Shown: positions 43,147 through 51,216 of the stretch, piece after piece
Layout of the letters: each line of letters begins with the position of its first letter
Position numbering within the stretch: position 1 is the stretch's first letter
From: DATBVX01 sp963810775
GTDB taxonomy: Bacteria; Pseudomonadota; Gammaproteobacteria; Steroidobacterales; Steroidobacteraceae
Direction: 5' to 3'
Assembly: GCA_963810775.1 (NCBI GenBank)
Contig: CAWEOT010000014.1
Location: forward strand, 124,001 to 188,000
Length of the DNA stretch: 64,000 nucleotides
Translations under genes and position numbers: made by a program
Notes under the pieces: generated by a model
The model's database searches: none
Told to the model about the DNA's origin: nothing
What the model saw: only the letters and a program-made list of their open reading frames with translations

Positions 43147-44267
43147 GACTCCACCATTTTGCGGGTTGCCTCGTGCGGGATCCTGCCCTCGTGCGTCAGG
43201 CATGACTGCGCGAACACCTCATCATTCCAGTCGATCTTGAGCTCGCCCTTGTCGATCGCGGGCTTGAGGAAATTGAGGAGATTGCGCGCGTACATCTCGC
43301 TCGCGTGATACGCGAGCTGGCTCGGCAGATTCACCGGGCCGATGATCCTGACGCCCTGGTGCCGCACCGTCTCGCCGGCGCGGGTGAGCTCGCAATTGCC
43401 GCCGGACTCCGCGGCGATGTCGACGATGACGGCTCCGGGCTTCATCCGCTCGACCGCCGCACGTGAAATGATCCGCGGCGCGGTTCGGCCGGGCACCGCA
43501 GCGGTGGTGATCACGACGTCGGCGGCGGCGATGCGTTGGTCGAGCACTTCCTGCTGCTGGCGTTTCTCTTCCTCCGTCAGCTCGCGCGCATAGCCGCCAG
43601 TGCCCTCGGCGCTGACGCCCGTGTCGACGAACTTCGCGCCCAGCGATTTGACCTGTTCCCGCGTGGCGCTACGCACATCGTAGGCCTCGACGACCGCACC
43701 GAGGCGACGCGCGCTCGCGATCGCCTGCAATCCCGCAACGCCGGCACCGACGACGAGCACCTGCGCGGGTCGAATCGTTCCGGCGGCGGTGGTCAGCATC
43801 GGGAAGAACTTGTCGAGCGTAATGGCGCCGATGAGCACGGCCTTGTAGCCTGCGACGGCTGCCTGCGAGGACAGCGCATCCATCGATTGGGCGCGTGAAA
43901 TGCGTGGTACGAATTCCATCGCGAAGCTGGTGACGCCGCGATCGCGCATCGCGCGCACGGCATCGGCTCGCTGATGTGCCTGCATGAAGCCGATTACCAC
44001 TGCACCCTTGCGCAGCGCCGCTATCTCGTCGGTCGTCGGCGGCTGAACCTTGAGGAGAACGTCTGCGCTCTGCAGCAGGGCCTGCGCGGCGGGGGAAAAC
44101 TCGGTGTTTTTGTACGCGGAGTCCGGAAACTGGGCGGCATCTCCAGCGCCGCGCTCCATCACGACGCGCGCGCCCAGGGCAGCAAATTTGCCCGCCACTT
44201 CCGGAACCAGGGCCACGCGCGACTCATTTGGCGCGACCTCTTTCAGCGCGCCAATTACCACTGGCAT
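43143..44267 (-). CDS. pntAA: NAD(P) transhydrogenase subunit alpha part 1 (NAD-binding)
   Basis: 374-residue soluble subunit of the alanine dehydrogenase/PNT fold. It starts MPVVIGALKEVAPNESRVALVPE and has GVAGLQAIASARRLGAVVEAYD as the NAD site (VLVVGAGVAGLQ) and the QQEVL/RTAPRIIS loop. GGAGG precedes the ATG. With the two downstream subunits it forms a complete transhydrogenase that makes NADPH, which would also feed glutathione reductase. The three starts and stops overlap by 4 nt each. Confidence 0.97.
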   Translation of the reverse strand: MPVVIGALKEVAPNESRVALVPEVAGKFAALGARVVMERGAGDAAQFPDSAYKNTEFSPAAQALLQSADVLLKVQPPTTDEIAALRKGAVVIGFMQAHQRADAVRAMRDRGVTSFAMEFVPRISRAQSMDALSSQAAVAGYKAVLIGAITLDKFFPMLTTAAGTIRPAQVLVVGAGVAGLQAIASARRLGAVVEAYDVRSATREQVKSLGAKFVDTGVSAEGTGGYARELTEEEKRQQQEVLDQRIAAADVVITTAAVPGRTAPRIISRAAVERMKPGAVIVDIAAESGGNCELTRAGETVRHQGVRIIGPVNLPSQLAYHASEMYARNLLNFLKPAIDKGELKIDWNDEVFAQSCLTHEGRIPHEATRKMVES

Positions 44268-44353
44268 GTCGCCTCCAAGGGGAACATGGCGCGCCTGTGG
44301 CCCCGAAGCCACGGCAGCCAAATTTTGTCTTTAACTTTGAACGGCTTGCGGCG

Positions 44354-44383
44354 TTGAATTATTGCACAGTCCTGCCGTATCTT
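44354..44383 (+). promoter_or_regulatory. Candidate sigma-70 promoter for the HNH gene
   Basis: TTGAAT (44354-44359) and TATCTT (44378-44383) with an 18-nt spacer lie 21 nt before the HNH ATG, in the divergent region with pntAA. Both boxes are one to two bases off consensus, so this is a fair but unproven promoter. Confidence 0.35.
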
Positions 44384-44404
44384 ACACGCTGGTCGACCAC
44401 GATT

Positions 44405-45079
44405 ATGAGCAAGCTCGAAGGCAAAGTTGCGATCCACGAGTGGGACGATGAGCGCACGCTCGTCGTACCCGCGTCCCATCGCGCCTTGTCCCAACAGGTG
44501 TTGCGCACGGACGTGGCCGGCATGCCGCTGGAGTGGATCGACTATCGCGAAGCGGCGCGCCTCTATCACATGGAACAGGTCGCGTACTCGGTTGGAAGCC
44601 TTCTTTATCGACTTTACGGCGGCACCAACGCGCGCAGCGGCCGGCGCACTTGTGTGGCGGTGAGCTCGATCATCGCGACCATCGGGCACTCGCACAATCC
44701 GGGCAATCTGCGCGGCGACTACACGCCGCCACTCAACAACCAGACGCTGTTCCGGCGCGACGGGCAGATCTGCATGTATTGCGGGATGCGTTTTCCGGTC
44801 TCGCAACTCTCGCGCGACCACATCCGCCCCTTCAGCCAGGGTGGCGGCGATACCTGGACCAATGTCGTGGCGGCCTGTCGCCGCTGCAACAATGCCAAGG
44901 CTTCGCGCACGCCAGAGCAGGCCAAGATGCAGTTGATCGCAGTCCCGTTTACGCCGACCTACGCGGAATACATTTTTCTCAAGGGTCGCCGCGTGCTCGC
45001 CGACCAGATGGAATACCTGCGCGCTCACTTCCCCCGTTCGAGCCCCCTGCACGATCGATTGCAACGCTGGCACGCCTAG
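44405..45079 (+). CDS. HNH endonuclease
   Basis: 224-residue protein. An N-terminal region of about 115 residues without a known fold precedes an HNH/zinc-finger nuclease domain with CMYCG, LSRDHIRPFSQGG (the HNH His) and WTNVVAACRRCNNAKASRT (Asn and second CxxC). No restriction or mobile-element genes adjoin it. Proteins of this layout are widespread and uncharacterised. The ATG at 44405 is preferred; the frame is open to 44228 but the promoter-like sequence lies in between. Confidence 0.87.
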   Translation: MSKLEGKVAIHEWDDERTLVVPASHRALSQQVLRTDVAGMPLEWIDYREAARLYHMEQVAYSVGSLLYRLYGGTNARSGRRTCVAVSSIIATIGHSHNPGNLRGDYTPPLNNQTLFRRDGQICMYCGMRFPVSQLSRDHIRPFSQGGGDTWTNVVAACRRCNNAKASRTPEQAKMQLIAVPFTPTYAEYIFLKGRRVLADQMEYLRAHFPRSSPLHDRLQRWHA

Positions 45080-45100
45080 TCGCCGGGCTCCGTTACGTCC

Positions 45101-45988
45101 ATGCACGACTGGCCTGCGCTGGCGGCAAGCCTTGCCGCAACCCTCGGGACCAAAGTGGCCGCGGAGCCCAATGCGCGTGTGCATGGCGGCTGCATCAATG
45201 AGAGCTATCGCTGGGAAAGTGCAGCCGGTCCTTTCTTCGTCAAGATAGCGGCGCCGACGGGGCTCGATGCCCTCGAAGCCGAAGCAGCCGGGCTCGATGA
45301 GCTCGCTCGCGCGGAAGCGGTTAGGGTTCCCAAGGTCCGCGGAGCTGGAACGACAGCGACAACTGCGTACCTGGCGCTCGAGTGGATCGACTTCGTACGC
45401 TCAAGCAGCCAGGCCGAAACCTTGTTCGGCGAACAGCTCGCCACTCAGCACCGCGCGATGGCGTCGCATTTCGGGTGGGAGCGAGACAACACGATCGGCA
45501 GTACGCCCCAACGCAACGCCAGGAGCTCCGATTGGGTCGAGTTCTTTCGCGAACGTCGCTTGCGCACTCAGCTCGATCTCGCGCGTCGCAATGGCTTCGC
45601 CGGACGGCTGCAGGAACGTGGGATGCGTCTGCTCGAGCTCATGGGCGCCTACTTCAGCAGCTACCGGCCGGTTCCGTCGCTCCTGCACGGCGACCTGTGG
45701 GGCGGCAACTGGGGCGTCGATGCCGCGGGCGTCCCGCTCATCTTCGACCCGGCCGTGTACTACGGCGATCGCGAGGCGGACCTGGCGATGACACGTTTGT
45801 TCGGCGGCTTCGGCAAGGCGTTTTACACTGCGTATCACAGCAACTGGCCTCTGGACCAGGCAGCAGGTTCGCGCCGCGACCTGTACAACCTGTATCACGT
45901 GCTCAATCACGCGAACCTGTTTGGCGGGGAGTACGCCGGGCAGGCGCTGTCGATGATCGATCACCTGCTGGCCGGGCTGGGCCACTGA
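45101..45988 (+). CDS. Fructosamine kinase family protein
   Basis: 295-residue kinase of the fructosamine-3-kinase/ketosamine-3-kinase family (protein-kinase-like APH fold). The N-lobe has GGCINESYRWES and the catalytic core has SLLHGDLWGGNWGVDAAGVPLIFDPAVYYGDREADLAMTRLFGG in pieces, with HGDLWGGN as the catalytic loop and DPAVYYGDRE as the metal-binding segment. It probably deglycates early Maillard products on proteins by phosphorylation. It follows the HNH gene by 21 nt. Confidence 0.92.
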   Translation: MHDWPALAASLAATLGTKVAAEPNARVHGGCINESYRWESAAGPFFVKIAAPTGLDALEAEAAGLDELARAEAVRVPKVRGAGTTATTAYLALEWIDFVRSSSQAETLFGEQLATQHRAMASHFGWERDNTIGSTPQRNARSSDWVEFFRERRLRTQLDLARRNGFAGRLQERGMRLLELMGAYFSSYRPVPSLLHGDLWGGNWGVDAAGVPLIFDPAVYYGDREADLAMTRLFGGFGKAFYTAYHSNWPLDQAAGSRRDLYNLYHVLNHANLFGGEYAGQALSMIDHLLAGLGH

Positions 45989-46027
45989 CGAGTAAAAAGT
46001 GCGGCAGCAGGGAATAGCTGGCCCGGC

Positions 46028-47410
46028 CTAGAGCCAGTACGAGAACAGCCCGCTCATGAACTCGAGCACGCGTTCGCCGGCCGGCCGCTCGCTCCATGCC
46101 TTGGGGTCAATGCGCTGAGAGTTTTCCAGGTCTTGCTGGAAGACTCTTTCCATATCGCGCCCGAGGTCTGCGCTCACCACGGCGGCGTTGAGCTCGTTGT
46201 TGTGCACGAAGCTGCGAGGGTCGATGTTGCACGAGCCGACGGTCGACCACACGCCGTCGACTACGGCGGTCTTCGCATGCAGGAGCGCCTCGTTGTGTTC
46301 ATAGAGCGAGATGCCGCTTTCCAGCAGCTCGCCGTAGGTTGCACGCGAAGCGTAGTAGACCGGCCGCGAATCAGTGAAACCCGGAACGATGATCCGGATG
46401 TCGACACCCCGCTTCGCCGCCAGGATCAATTCCTGGCGCAGCTCAGGGTTGGGAGCGAAGTAGGCCTGCTGGATCCAGATCTTGCGCGTGGCATTGCGGA
46501 TCGCCGCCAGGTAGGCGGTGTAAATGCGGAATTCTCGCTGGTCGCCACCCTCGCTCGGCACGACCTGCACGAGATCCTCACCGACTTCGTCGAGCTGCGG
46601 ATACAGGCCGCGCGTCTCCGAATCGAGAGGCTTGCCGAGGCGCGTCCACGTCTGAACGAACAATTCCTGTAGTTGCTTGACCGCTGGTCCGCGAATCTCG
46701 AGCTGCGTGTCGCGCCAGCCGGACTTCACACCCGCTTCGGGTCCCGGGTTGCTGGTCGAAGACTTCGCGTACGTGCTGCTGATGTTGATGCCGCCAGTGA
46801 ACGCGACAGTCCCGTCGATCACGACCAGCTTGCGATGATCCCGATTGTTGATCTTGTAGAGCGAACTCGGCTTCAGCGGGTGAAATTCGGCGACCTCGAT
46901 TCCTTGTGCAGCCAGCTCTGCGAAGAACCCCCTACGGGTCGCGACACTTCCGACGGCATCGTAGATGATGCGGACCGCCACGCCCTCTTGGTGCTTGCGA
47001 CGCAGCGCGTCTGCAAATCGCTGGCCGACCTCATCGCTGGCAAAAATGTAGGTCTCGATGTGGATGTGGTCATGCGCCTTCTCGACCGCGGCGAGAATCG
47101 CCTGGTAAGTCTGCGGGCCATCGATCAGCAGGCGCGTGTGATTGCCACGAATGAGCGGTACGCCGGTCTGGGCCTGAATCGCAGTGACCAGCTGTTCCGC
47201 CCGGCGTCGTGATGCCGCAGTGGCAACCGCCTCGTCGATCGCATCTTCAGCTTGCGCAGGCGAGACCTGACCCGTGGTCGCGAGGACTACGACCGGTGTC
47301 GCCGGTTGATGCTCGAGGTCGGACTTGGGCGGGCCCTGCCACGCGCACGCGAACGCCAGCAGCGCACATAGTGTGACGATGCCGTGGGCCACCCGGGTTG
47401 CGCGCGGCAT
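46028..47410 (-). CDS. Phospholipase D family protein (cardiolipin synthase-like)
   Basis: 460-residue PLD-superfamily protein with two HKD motifs: NRDHRKLVVIDGTVAFTGG (residues about 190-210) and LLHAKTAVVDGVWSTVGSCNID (about 370-395). An N-terminal hydrophobic stretch (IVTLCALLAFACAW) looks like a signal or lipoprotein anchor. Close relatives make cardiolipin or act as phosphatidyltransferases. It follows the CsbD gene by 25 nt on the same strand. Confidence 0.9.
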   Translation of the reverse strand: MPRATRVAHGIVTLCALLAFACAWQGPPKSDLEHQPATPVVVLATTGQVSPAQAEDAIDEAVATAASRRRAEQLVTAIQAQTGVPLIRGNHTRLLIDGPQTYQAILAAVEKAHDHIHIETYIFASDEVGQRFADALRRKHQEGVAVRIIYDAVGSVATRRGFFAELAAQGIEVAEFHPLKPSSLYKINNRDHRKLVVIDGTVAFTGGINISSTYAKSSTSNPGPEAGVKSGWRDTQLEIRGPAVKQLQELFVQTWTRLGKPLDSETRGLYPQLDEVGEDLVQVVPSEGGDQREFRIYTAYLAAIRNATRKIWIQQAYFAPNPELRQELILAAKRGVDIRIIVPGFTDSRPVYYASRATYGELLESGISLYEHNEALLHAKTAVVDGVWSTVGSCNIDPRSFVHNNELNAAVVSADLGRDMERVFQQDLENSQRIDPKAWSERPAGERVLEFMSGLFSYWL

Positions 47411-47435
47411 GCGTGCTCCCGCTGCGATGTATTGA

Positions 47436-47699
47436 TCAGATCGGGCGGTGCTGCTCTGGAGAGGCTGGTCTTAGCTGGGGCTGGGACGCGGCCTTGATAC
47501 GCCGTTCGATGTGACGTCCGAAATCACGCACCTGGCGCTCGGCGACCTCACGCAACATTCCATAGTGATGCTCGATCAGGCCCGCGAGATAGACAGAGTT
47601 ACCGTTGCGCGCAAGATCCTCATCAGTGAGCCTGCCCCAGCGCCGACGCAGCAGTCCCTTGAGCCGATGCCAATGATCAGCGATTACATCGTTTGCCAT
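47436..47699 (-). CDS. CsbD family stress protein
   Basis: 87-residue CsbD-like protein. MANDVIADHWHRLKGLLRRRWGRLTDEDL is the recognisable core, with the usual W, LKG and LTDDDL positions. These small cytoplasmic proteins are induced by general stress in other bacteria; the function is not known. The C-terminal tail is basic and Pro-rich. Cotranscribed with the phospholipase D gene by position. Confidence 0.85.
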   Translation of the reverse strand: MANDVIADHWHRLKGLLRRRWGRLTDEDLARNGNSVYLAGLIEHHYGMLREVAERQVRDFGRHIERRIKAASQPQLRPASPEQHRPI

Positions 47700-47907
47700 G
47701 GTCAGTACTCCTCGCGATTTCGGACAGGCGCCGTGCGCATATGGCGGCGGTGCTGTTCAAGTCATGCGAGGATCGTGCCGGAAGCGTGGCGTACATTGAA
47801 ACAGCGGCTTAGGCGCGGTTCCCAGGGCCGGTGCGCAAAAAATACAAGACAGGGGCTGCCCGCCGGCGAACTTCCCGCCACCGGTTGCGGTAGTTGTTAC
47901 GCGAAGC

Positions 47908-48741
47908 TTATCGACCCGGCGGCAATGAGACAGCGCCGGCTATCTCGGCAACCTTGATGTCGCCGCTTCCCTTGCTGCCCAGCGTGAAGGTGCCTCCGAC
48001 TCGCTCAACATCAACGCCGCCCGAGCTGTCGGAGTCGATGCTGACGCTGCCCTTGACGTCGGCGATATCGATGTCGCCCGAGCTGTCCTGCGCCACACGA
48101 ACACCCTTGCCGATGTGCCGGATCGTCATCGAGCCGGAGCTGTCGGAACTCACGAGGACATCGCCCTGCACTTCGTCGACTTCGATTTCACCGGAGCTGT
48201 CCTCGAGCTGCACATTCCCGGAAACGTGCCGGACCTCGATGTCGCCGGAACTGTCCCGTAGCCTGAGGTCACCCTTGATGTCTTCGATGGTGAGCTCACC
48301 GGAGCTGTCAGTGATGTCGGAGGAGGCCAGTCCCTGAAACCTGGCGTCGCCGCTCGAGTCGACCGCAACCAGCGGCAGGTTGTCCGGCAGATCGATGTTG
48401 AGATCGAGAATCGCGAACGCGTGGCCCTGGATCGCGTCGACGTCGGGCATCTGCACGTCGACATGAATCACATCGCCCTCGCGAGTGACCTTGAGCTGGA
48501 TCTGGTCGAGGAGTTCCTGCGCCGATGCGCATGCCCGCCCGACTGCCGAGACTTCACCGGCGCCCCGCTTGCCGGTCACCTTCAGCTCGCCCGCGCCGGC
48601 ACGAATCTCGACGCGCTTGGCACCCGCTACAGAGATCCCACCGGTGCGCTCCGCAGTGAATTTGCATTCGTCGGCATGTGCGGTGATGAATGCCACTGCG
48701 CCCAGCAGCGCGCACAGCACGATTTGTAGTGCCTTGGACAT
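47908..48741 (-). CDS. Exported DUF4097-like protein with DSSG repeats
   Basis: 277-residue protein with a signal peptide (IVLCALLGAVAFITAHA) and a beta-rich mature region. From about residue 128 a repeat of 21-23 residues appears six or more times, each centred on DSSG followed by alternating hydrophobic positions (DSSGDIEVRHVSGNVQL, DSSGEIEVDEVQGDVLV and so on), the periodicity of a right-handed beta-helix as in DUF4097/DUF2807 putative adhesins. The last unit reads KGSGDIKV. The role is unknown; a periplasmic or surface scaffold is a reasonable guess. It is divergent from acs. Confidence 0.83.
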   Translation of the reverse strand: MSKALQIVLCALLGAVAFITAHADECKFTAERTGGISVAGAKRVEIRAGAGELKVTGKRGAGEVSAVGRACASAQELLDQIQLKVTREGDVIHVDVQMPDVDAIQGHAFAILDLNIDLPDNLPLVAVDSSGDARFQGLASSDITDSSGELTIEDIKGDLRLRDSSGDIEVRHVSGNVQLEDSSGEIEVDEVQGDVLVSSDSSGSMTIRHIGKGVRVAQDSSGDIDIADVKGSVSIDSDSSGGVDVERVGGTFTLGSKGSGDIKVAEIAGAVSLPPGR

Positions 48742-48878
48742 GATCTTCCCCTGGTCAGGCCCGAAATCTGTCCAGTTGGATGGGTGCGGGGTCGAAAAGG
48801 TTTAGCGCCCAGATTATTCTCGACGCCCGAACCGGCGGATGCCTCCGCCCGCCACTAACCCCGAGGGTAATCCGCGCC

Positions 48879-51068
48879 ATGGCGAAGAAGAACATCGAAT
48901 CAATCCTGCACGAGGAACGGCGCTTTGAGCCCAGCCCGGAATTTCGGGCCCGGGCACGCGTAAAGCCGAAGGACCTCGACGCATTGCAGCGCCACGCGGC
49001 ACAGGATTACGTCGGGTTCTGGGCGGATCTCGCCCGTGAACAGCTTGCCTGGCACCGGCCGTTCTCGATTGCCTTCGATGATCACCACGCGCCGAACTAC
49101 CGGTGGTTTATCGATGGCGATCTCAACGTTTGCTACAACGTGCTCGACGTGCACCTGGAGGAGCGCGGGCACAAGACCGCGATCATTTTCGAAGGCGAGC
49201 CGGGCGACACGCGGCGCCTGAGCTATCGCGAGCTGCACTCGGAGGTCTGCCGCTTCGCAAACGCGCTGCGCGCGCTCGGCATCCACAAGGGCGACCGCGT
49301 CGTGATCTACATGCCGCTGGTACCCGAGATCGTGATCGCGATGCTGGCCTGTGCGCGCATCGGCGCTGTGCATTCGGTCGTGTTCGGTGGCTTCTCCGCC
49401 CTTTCGCTGCGCGATCGCATCGAGGATGCGGGCGCGCGTCTGGTGATCACGGCCGACGGCGGCAATCGGGGTGGGCACGTGATTCCGCTCAAGGCCACCA
49501 CCGACAAGGCCCTAGCCGGCGCGTGTCCCACGATCGAAAACGTGATCGTGTATCGGCGTACGGGTTTCGAAATCCCGATGCAGGAAGGCCGCGACCTGTG
49601 GTGGCACGATATCGTTGCCGGTCAGTCGCCCGTGTGCGAGCCGGAGTTCGTCAACGCCGAGCATCCTCTGTACCTGCTGTACACGTCTGGTTCGACCGGC
49701 AAGCCGAAGGGCATTCAACACAGCAGCGCGGGTTATCTGCTGGGCGCCAAGGTGACGTGCCAGTGGGTATTCGATCTGAACGATTCGGACGTTTTCTGGT
49801 GTACCGCAGACGTGGGCTGGGTCACCGGACACAGCTATGTCGCGTACGGCCCGCTCTCGAATGGCGCTACCGTCGTGATGTACGAAGGCGCGCCGACCAT
49901 TCCCGATGCCGGGCGCTTCTGGAAAATCTGTGAAACGCACGGCGTCACGGTGTTCTATACCGCGCCTACCGCGATCCGCGCGCTGATGAAGCTCGGCGAG
50001 GAATATCCGGGTCGTTACGACCTGAGCAGGCTGCGATTGCTCGGCAGTGTCGGTGAGCCGATCAACCCCGAGGCCTGGATGTGGTATCAGCGCGTGATTG
50101 GCAAGGGGCGCTGCCCGATCGTCGACACGTGGTGGCAGACGGAAACCGGCTGCATCCTGATATCACCGATTCCCGGCATCACGCCGACCAAGCCCGGCTC
50201 GTGCACGCGTCCACTGCCCGGCATCGTCGCCGACATCGTGGATGAGGAAGGCAATGCCGTGCTCGAGCCCGATCACGGTGGCTTCCTCGTGATCCGCAAG
50301 CCCTGGCCGTCCATGCTGCGCACGATCTGGGGCGACAACCAGCGCTACATATCGACGTACTGGGAGCGCTTCCAGCGGCGCTTCTATGTCGCGGGCGACA
50401 GCGCGCATCGCGATACCGATGGCTACTACTGGATCATGGGTCGCATCGATGACGTGCTCAACGTCGCCGGTCACCGCCTGGGCACGATGGAAATCGAATC
50501 CGCACTCGTCGCGCACACGCGGGTTGCCGAGGCCGCTGTGGTCGGTCGCCCGCACGAGATCAAGGGCGAGTCGGTGTTCGCCTATGTGGTATGCAAAGGC
50601 TCGCGGCCTGCCGGCAATACGGCGGCGTTCGAGAAAGAACTGCGCGAGTGGGTGTCGGAACAACTTGGCGCGATCGCGCGGCCCGATGACATTCGCTTTG
50701 CGGACAACCTGCCCAAGACGCGCTCCGGCAAGATCATGCGTCGCCTGCTGCGTGCCATCGCGCGCGGTGAAGAGATCACCCAGGACGTCTCCACGCTTGA
50801 GAACCCGGCGATCATCGATCAGCTGCGCGGTGTCGATAGTTCCGCTGTCAGCGGAACGCGCAAGCAGTCGAAGACGTCGACTGCCAAGCCGGCCGCGAAG
50901 CGGTCCGTAAACAAGCGTAAGAGCGCTTCTACGGGCGCAGCAAAGAAATCGACGCGAGGCGCTAACGCACGGACGGCCAAGAAGAAACGTGCGACGCGGA
51001 CGAAGACCAAGCACGCACTCAAGTCGCGAGCGGCCGCGCGGCGCGCGCCGGTGCGCAAAAAGAAATAG
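48879..51068 (+). CDS. acs: Acetyl-CoA synthetase with basic C-terminal extension
   Basis: 729-residue AMP-forming acetate-CoA ligase. ANL motifs: YTSGSTGKPKGIQH (P-loop-like), TWWQTETG, YVAGDSAHRDTDGYYWIMGRIDDVLNVAGH, and the acetylatable Lys618 in TRSGKIMRRLLR. Core length to about residue 659 equals standard Acs (652). The remaining 70 residues are Lys/Arg/Ala/Thr-rich (KPAAKRSVNKRKS, AAKKSTRGANARTAKKKR), like histone H1 or AlgP tails, and are not part of Acs. The ATG at 48879 begins AKKNIESIL; the frame upstream has no support. It converts acetate to acetyl-CoA. Confidence 0.95.
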   Translation: MAKKNIESILHEERRFEPSPEFRARARVKPKDLDALQRHAAQDYVGFWADLAREQLAWHRPFSIAFDDHHAPNYRWFIDGDLNVCYNVLDVHLEERGHKTAIIFEGEPGDTRRLSYRELHSEVCRFANALRALGIHKGDRVVIYMPLVPEIVIAMLACARIGAVHSVVFGGFSALSLRDRIEDAGARLVITADGGNRGGHVIPLKATTDKALAGACPTIENVIVYRRTGFEIPMQEGRDLWWHDIVAGQSPVCEPEFVNAEHPLYLLYTSGSTGKPKGIQHSSAGYLLGAKVTCQWVFDLNDSDVFWCTADVGWVTGHSYVAYGPLSNGATVVMYEGAPTIPDAGRFWKICETHGVTVFYTAPTAIRALMKLGEEYPGRYDLSRLRLLGSVGEPINPEAWMWYQRVIGKGRCPIVDTWWQTETGCILISPIPGITPTKPGSCTRPLPGIVADIVDEEGNAVLEPDHGGFLVIRKPWPSMLRTIWGDNQRYISTYWERFQRRFYVAGDSAHRDTDGYYWIMGRIDDVLNVAGHRLGTMEIESALVAHTRVAEAAVVGRPHEIKGESVFAYVVCKGSRPAGNTAAFEKELREWVSEQLGAIARPDDIRFADNLPKTRSGKIMRRLLRAIARGEEITQDVSTLENPAIIDQLRGVDSSAVSGTRKQSKTSTAKPAAKRSVNKRKSASTGAAKKSTRGANARTAKKKRATRTKTKHALKSRAAARRAPVRKKK

Positions 51069-51172
51069 TCCGACCAACGCGTCTTTTTTCCGCAACACGC
51101 GGCCACATCATCGTTGCCGGTGGCTTCTCTCGCCCCGCGTTTACGGACATACTCCCCGTTATGAAAAAGCAA

Positions 51173-51192
51173 CAGCCGCATTTTAGCGGCTG
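51173..51192. other. Hairpin in the leader of the TonB receptor gene
   Basis: CAGCCGC, a 6-nt loop and GCGGCTG form a perfect 7-bp stem, 24 nt before the receptor ATG. On the plus strand no T-run follows. On the minus strand it is followed by TTGCTTTTTC, which would suit a terminator for antisense transcripts. It could be a translational control element or the acs terminator; sequence alone does not decide. Confidence 0.35.
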
Positions 51193-51216
51193 TGCTCATT
51201 GGAAGGGGGACTCTCC

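Noticed and set aside
50163..51098. 311-codon minus-strand open frame opposite the acs tail
   Set aside because: Its Arg/Leu-rich content mirrors the Lys/Ala codons of the acs tail; the acs frame is supported by family motifs.
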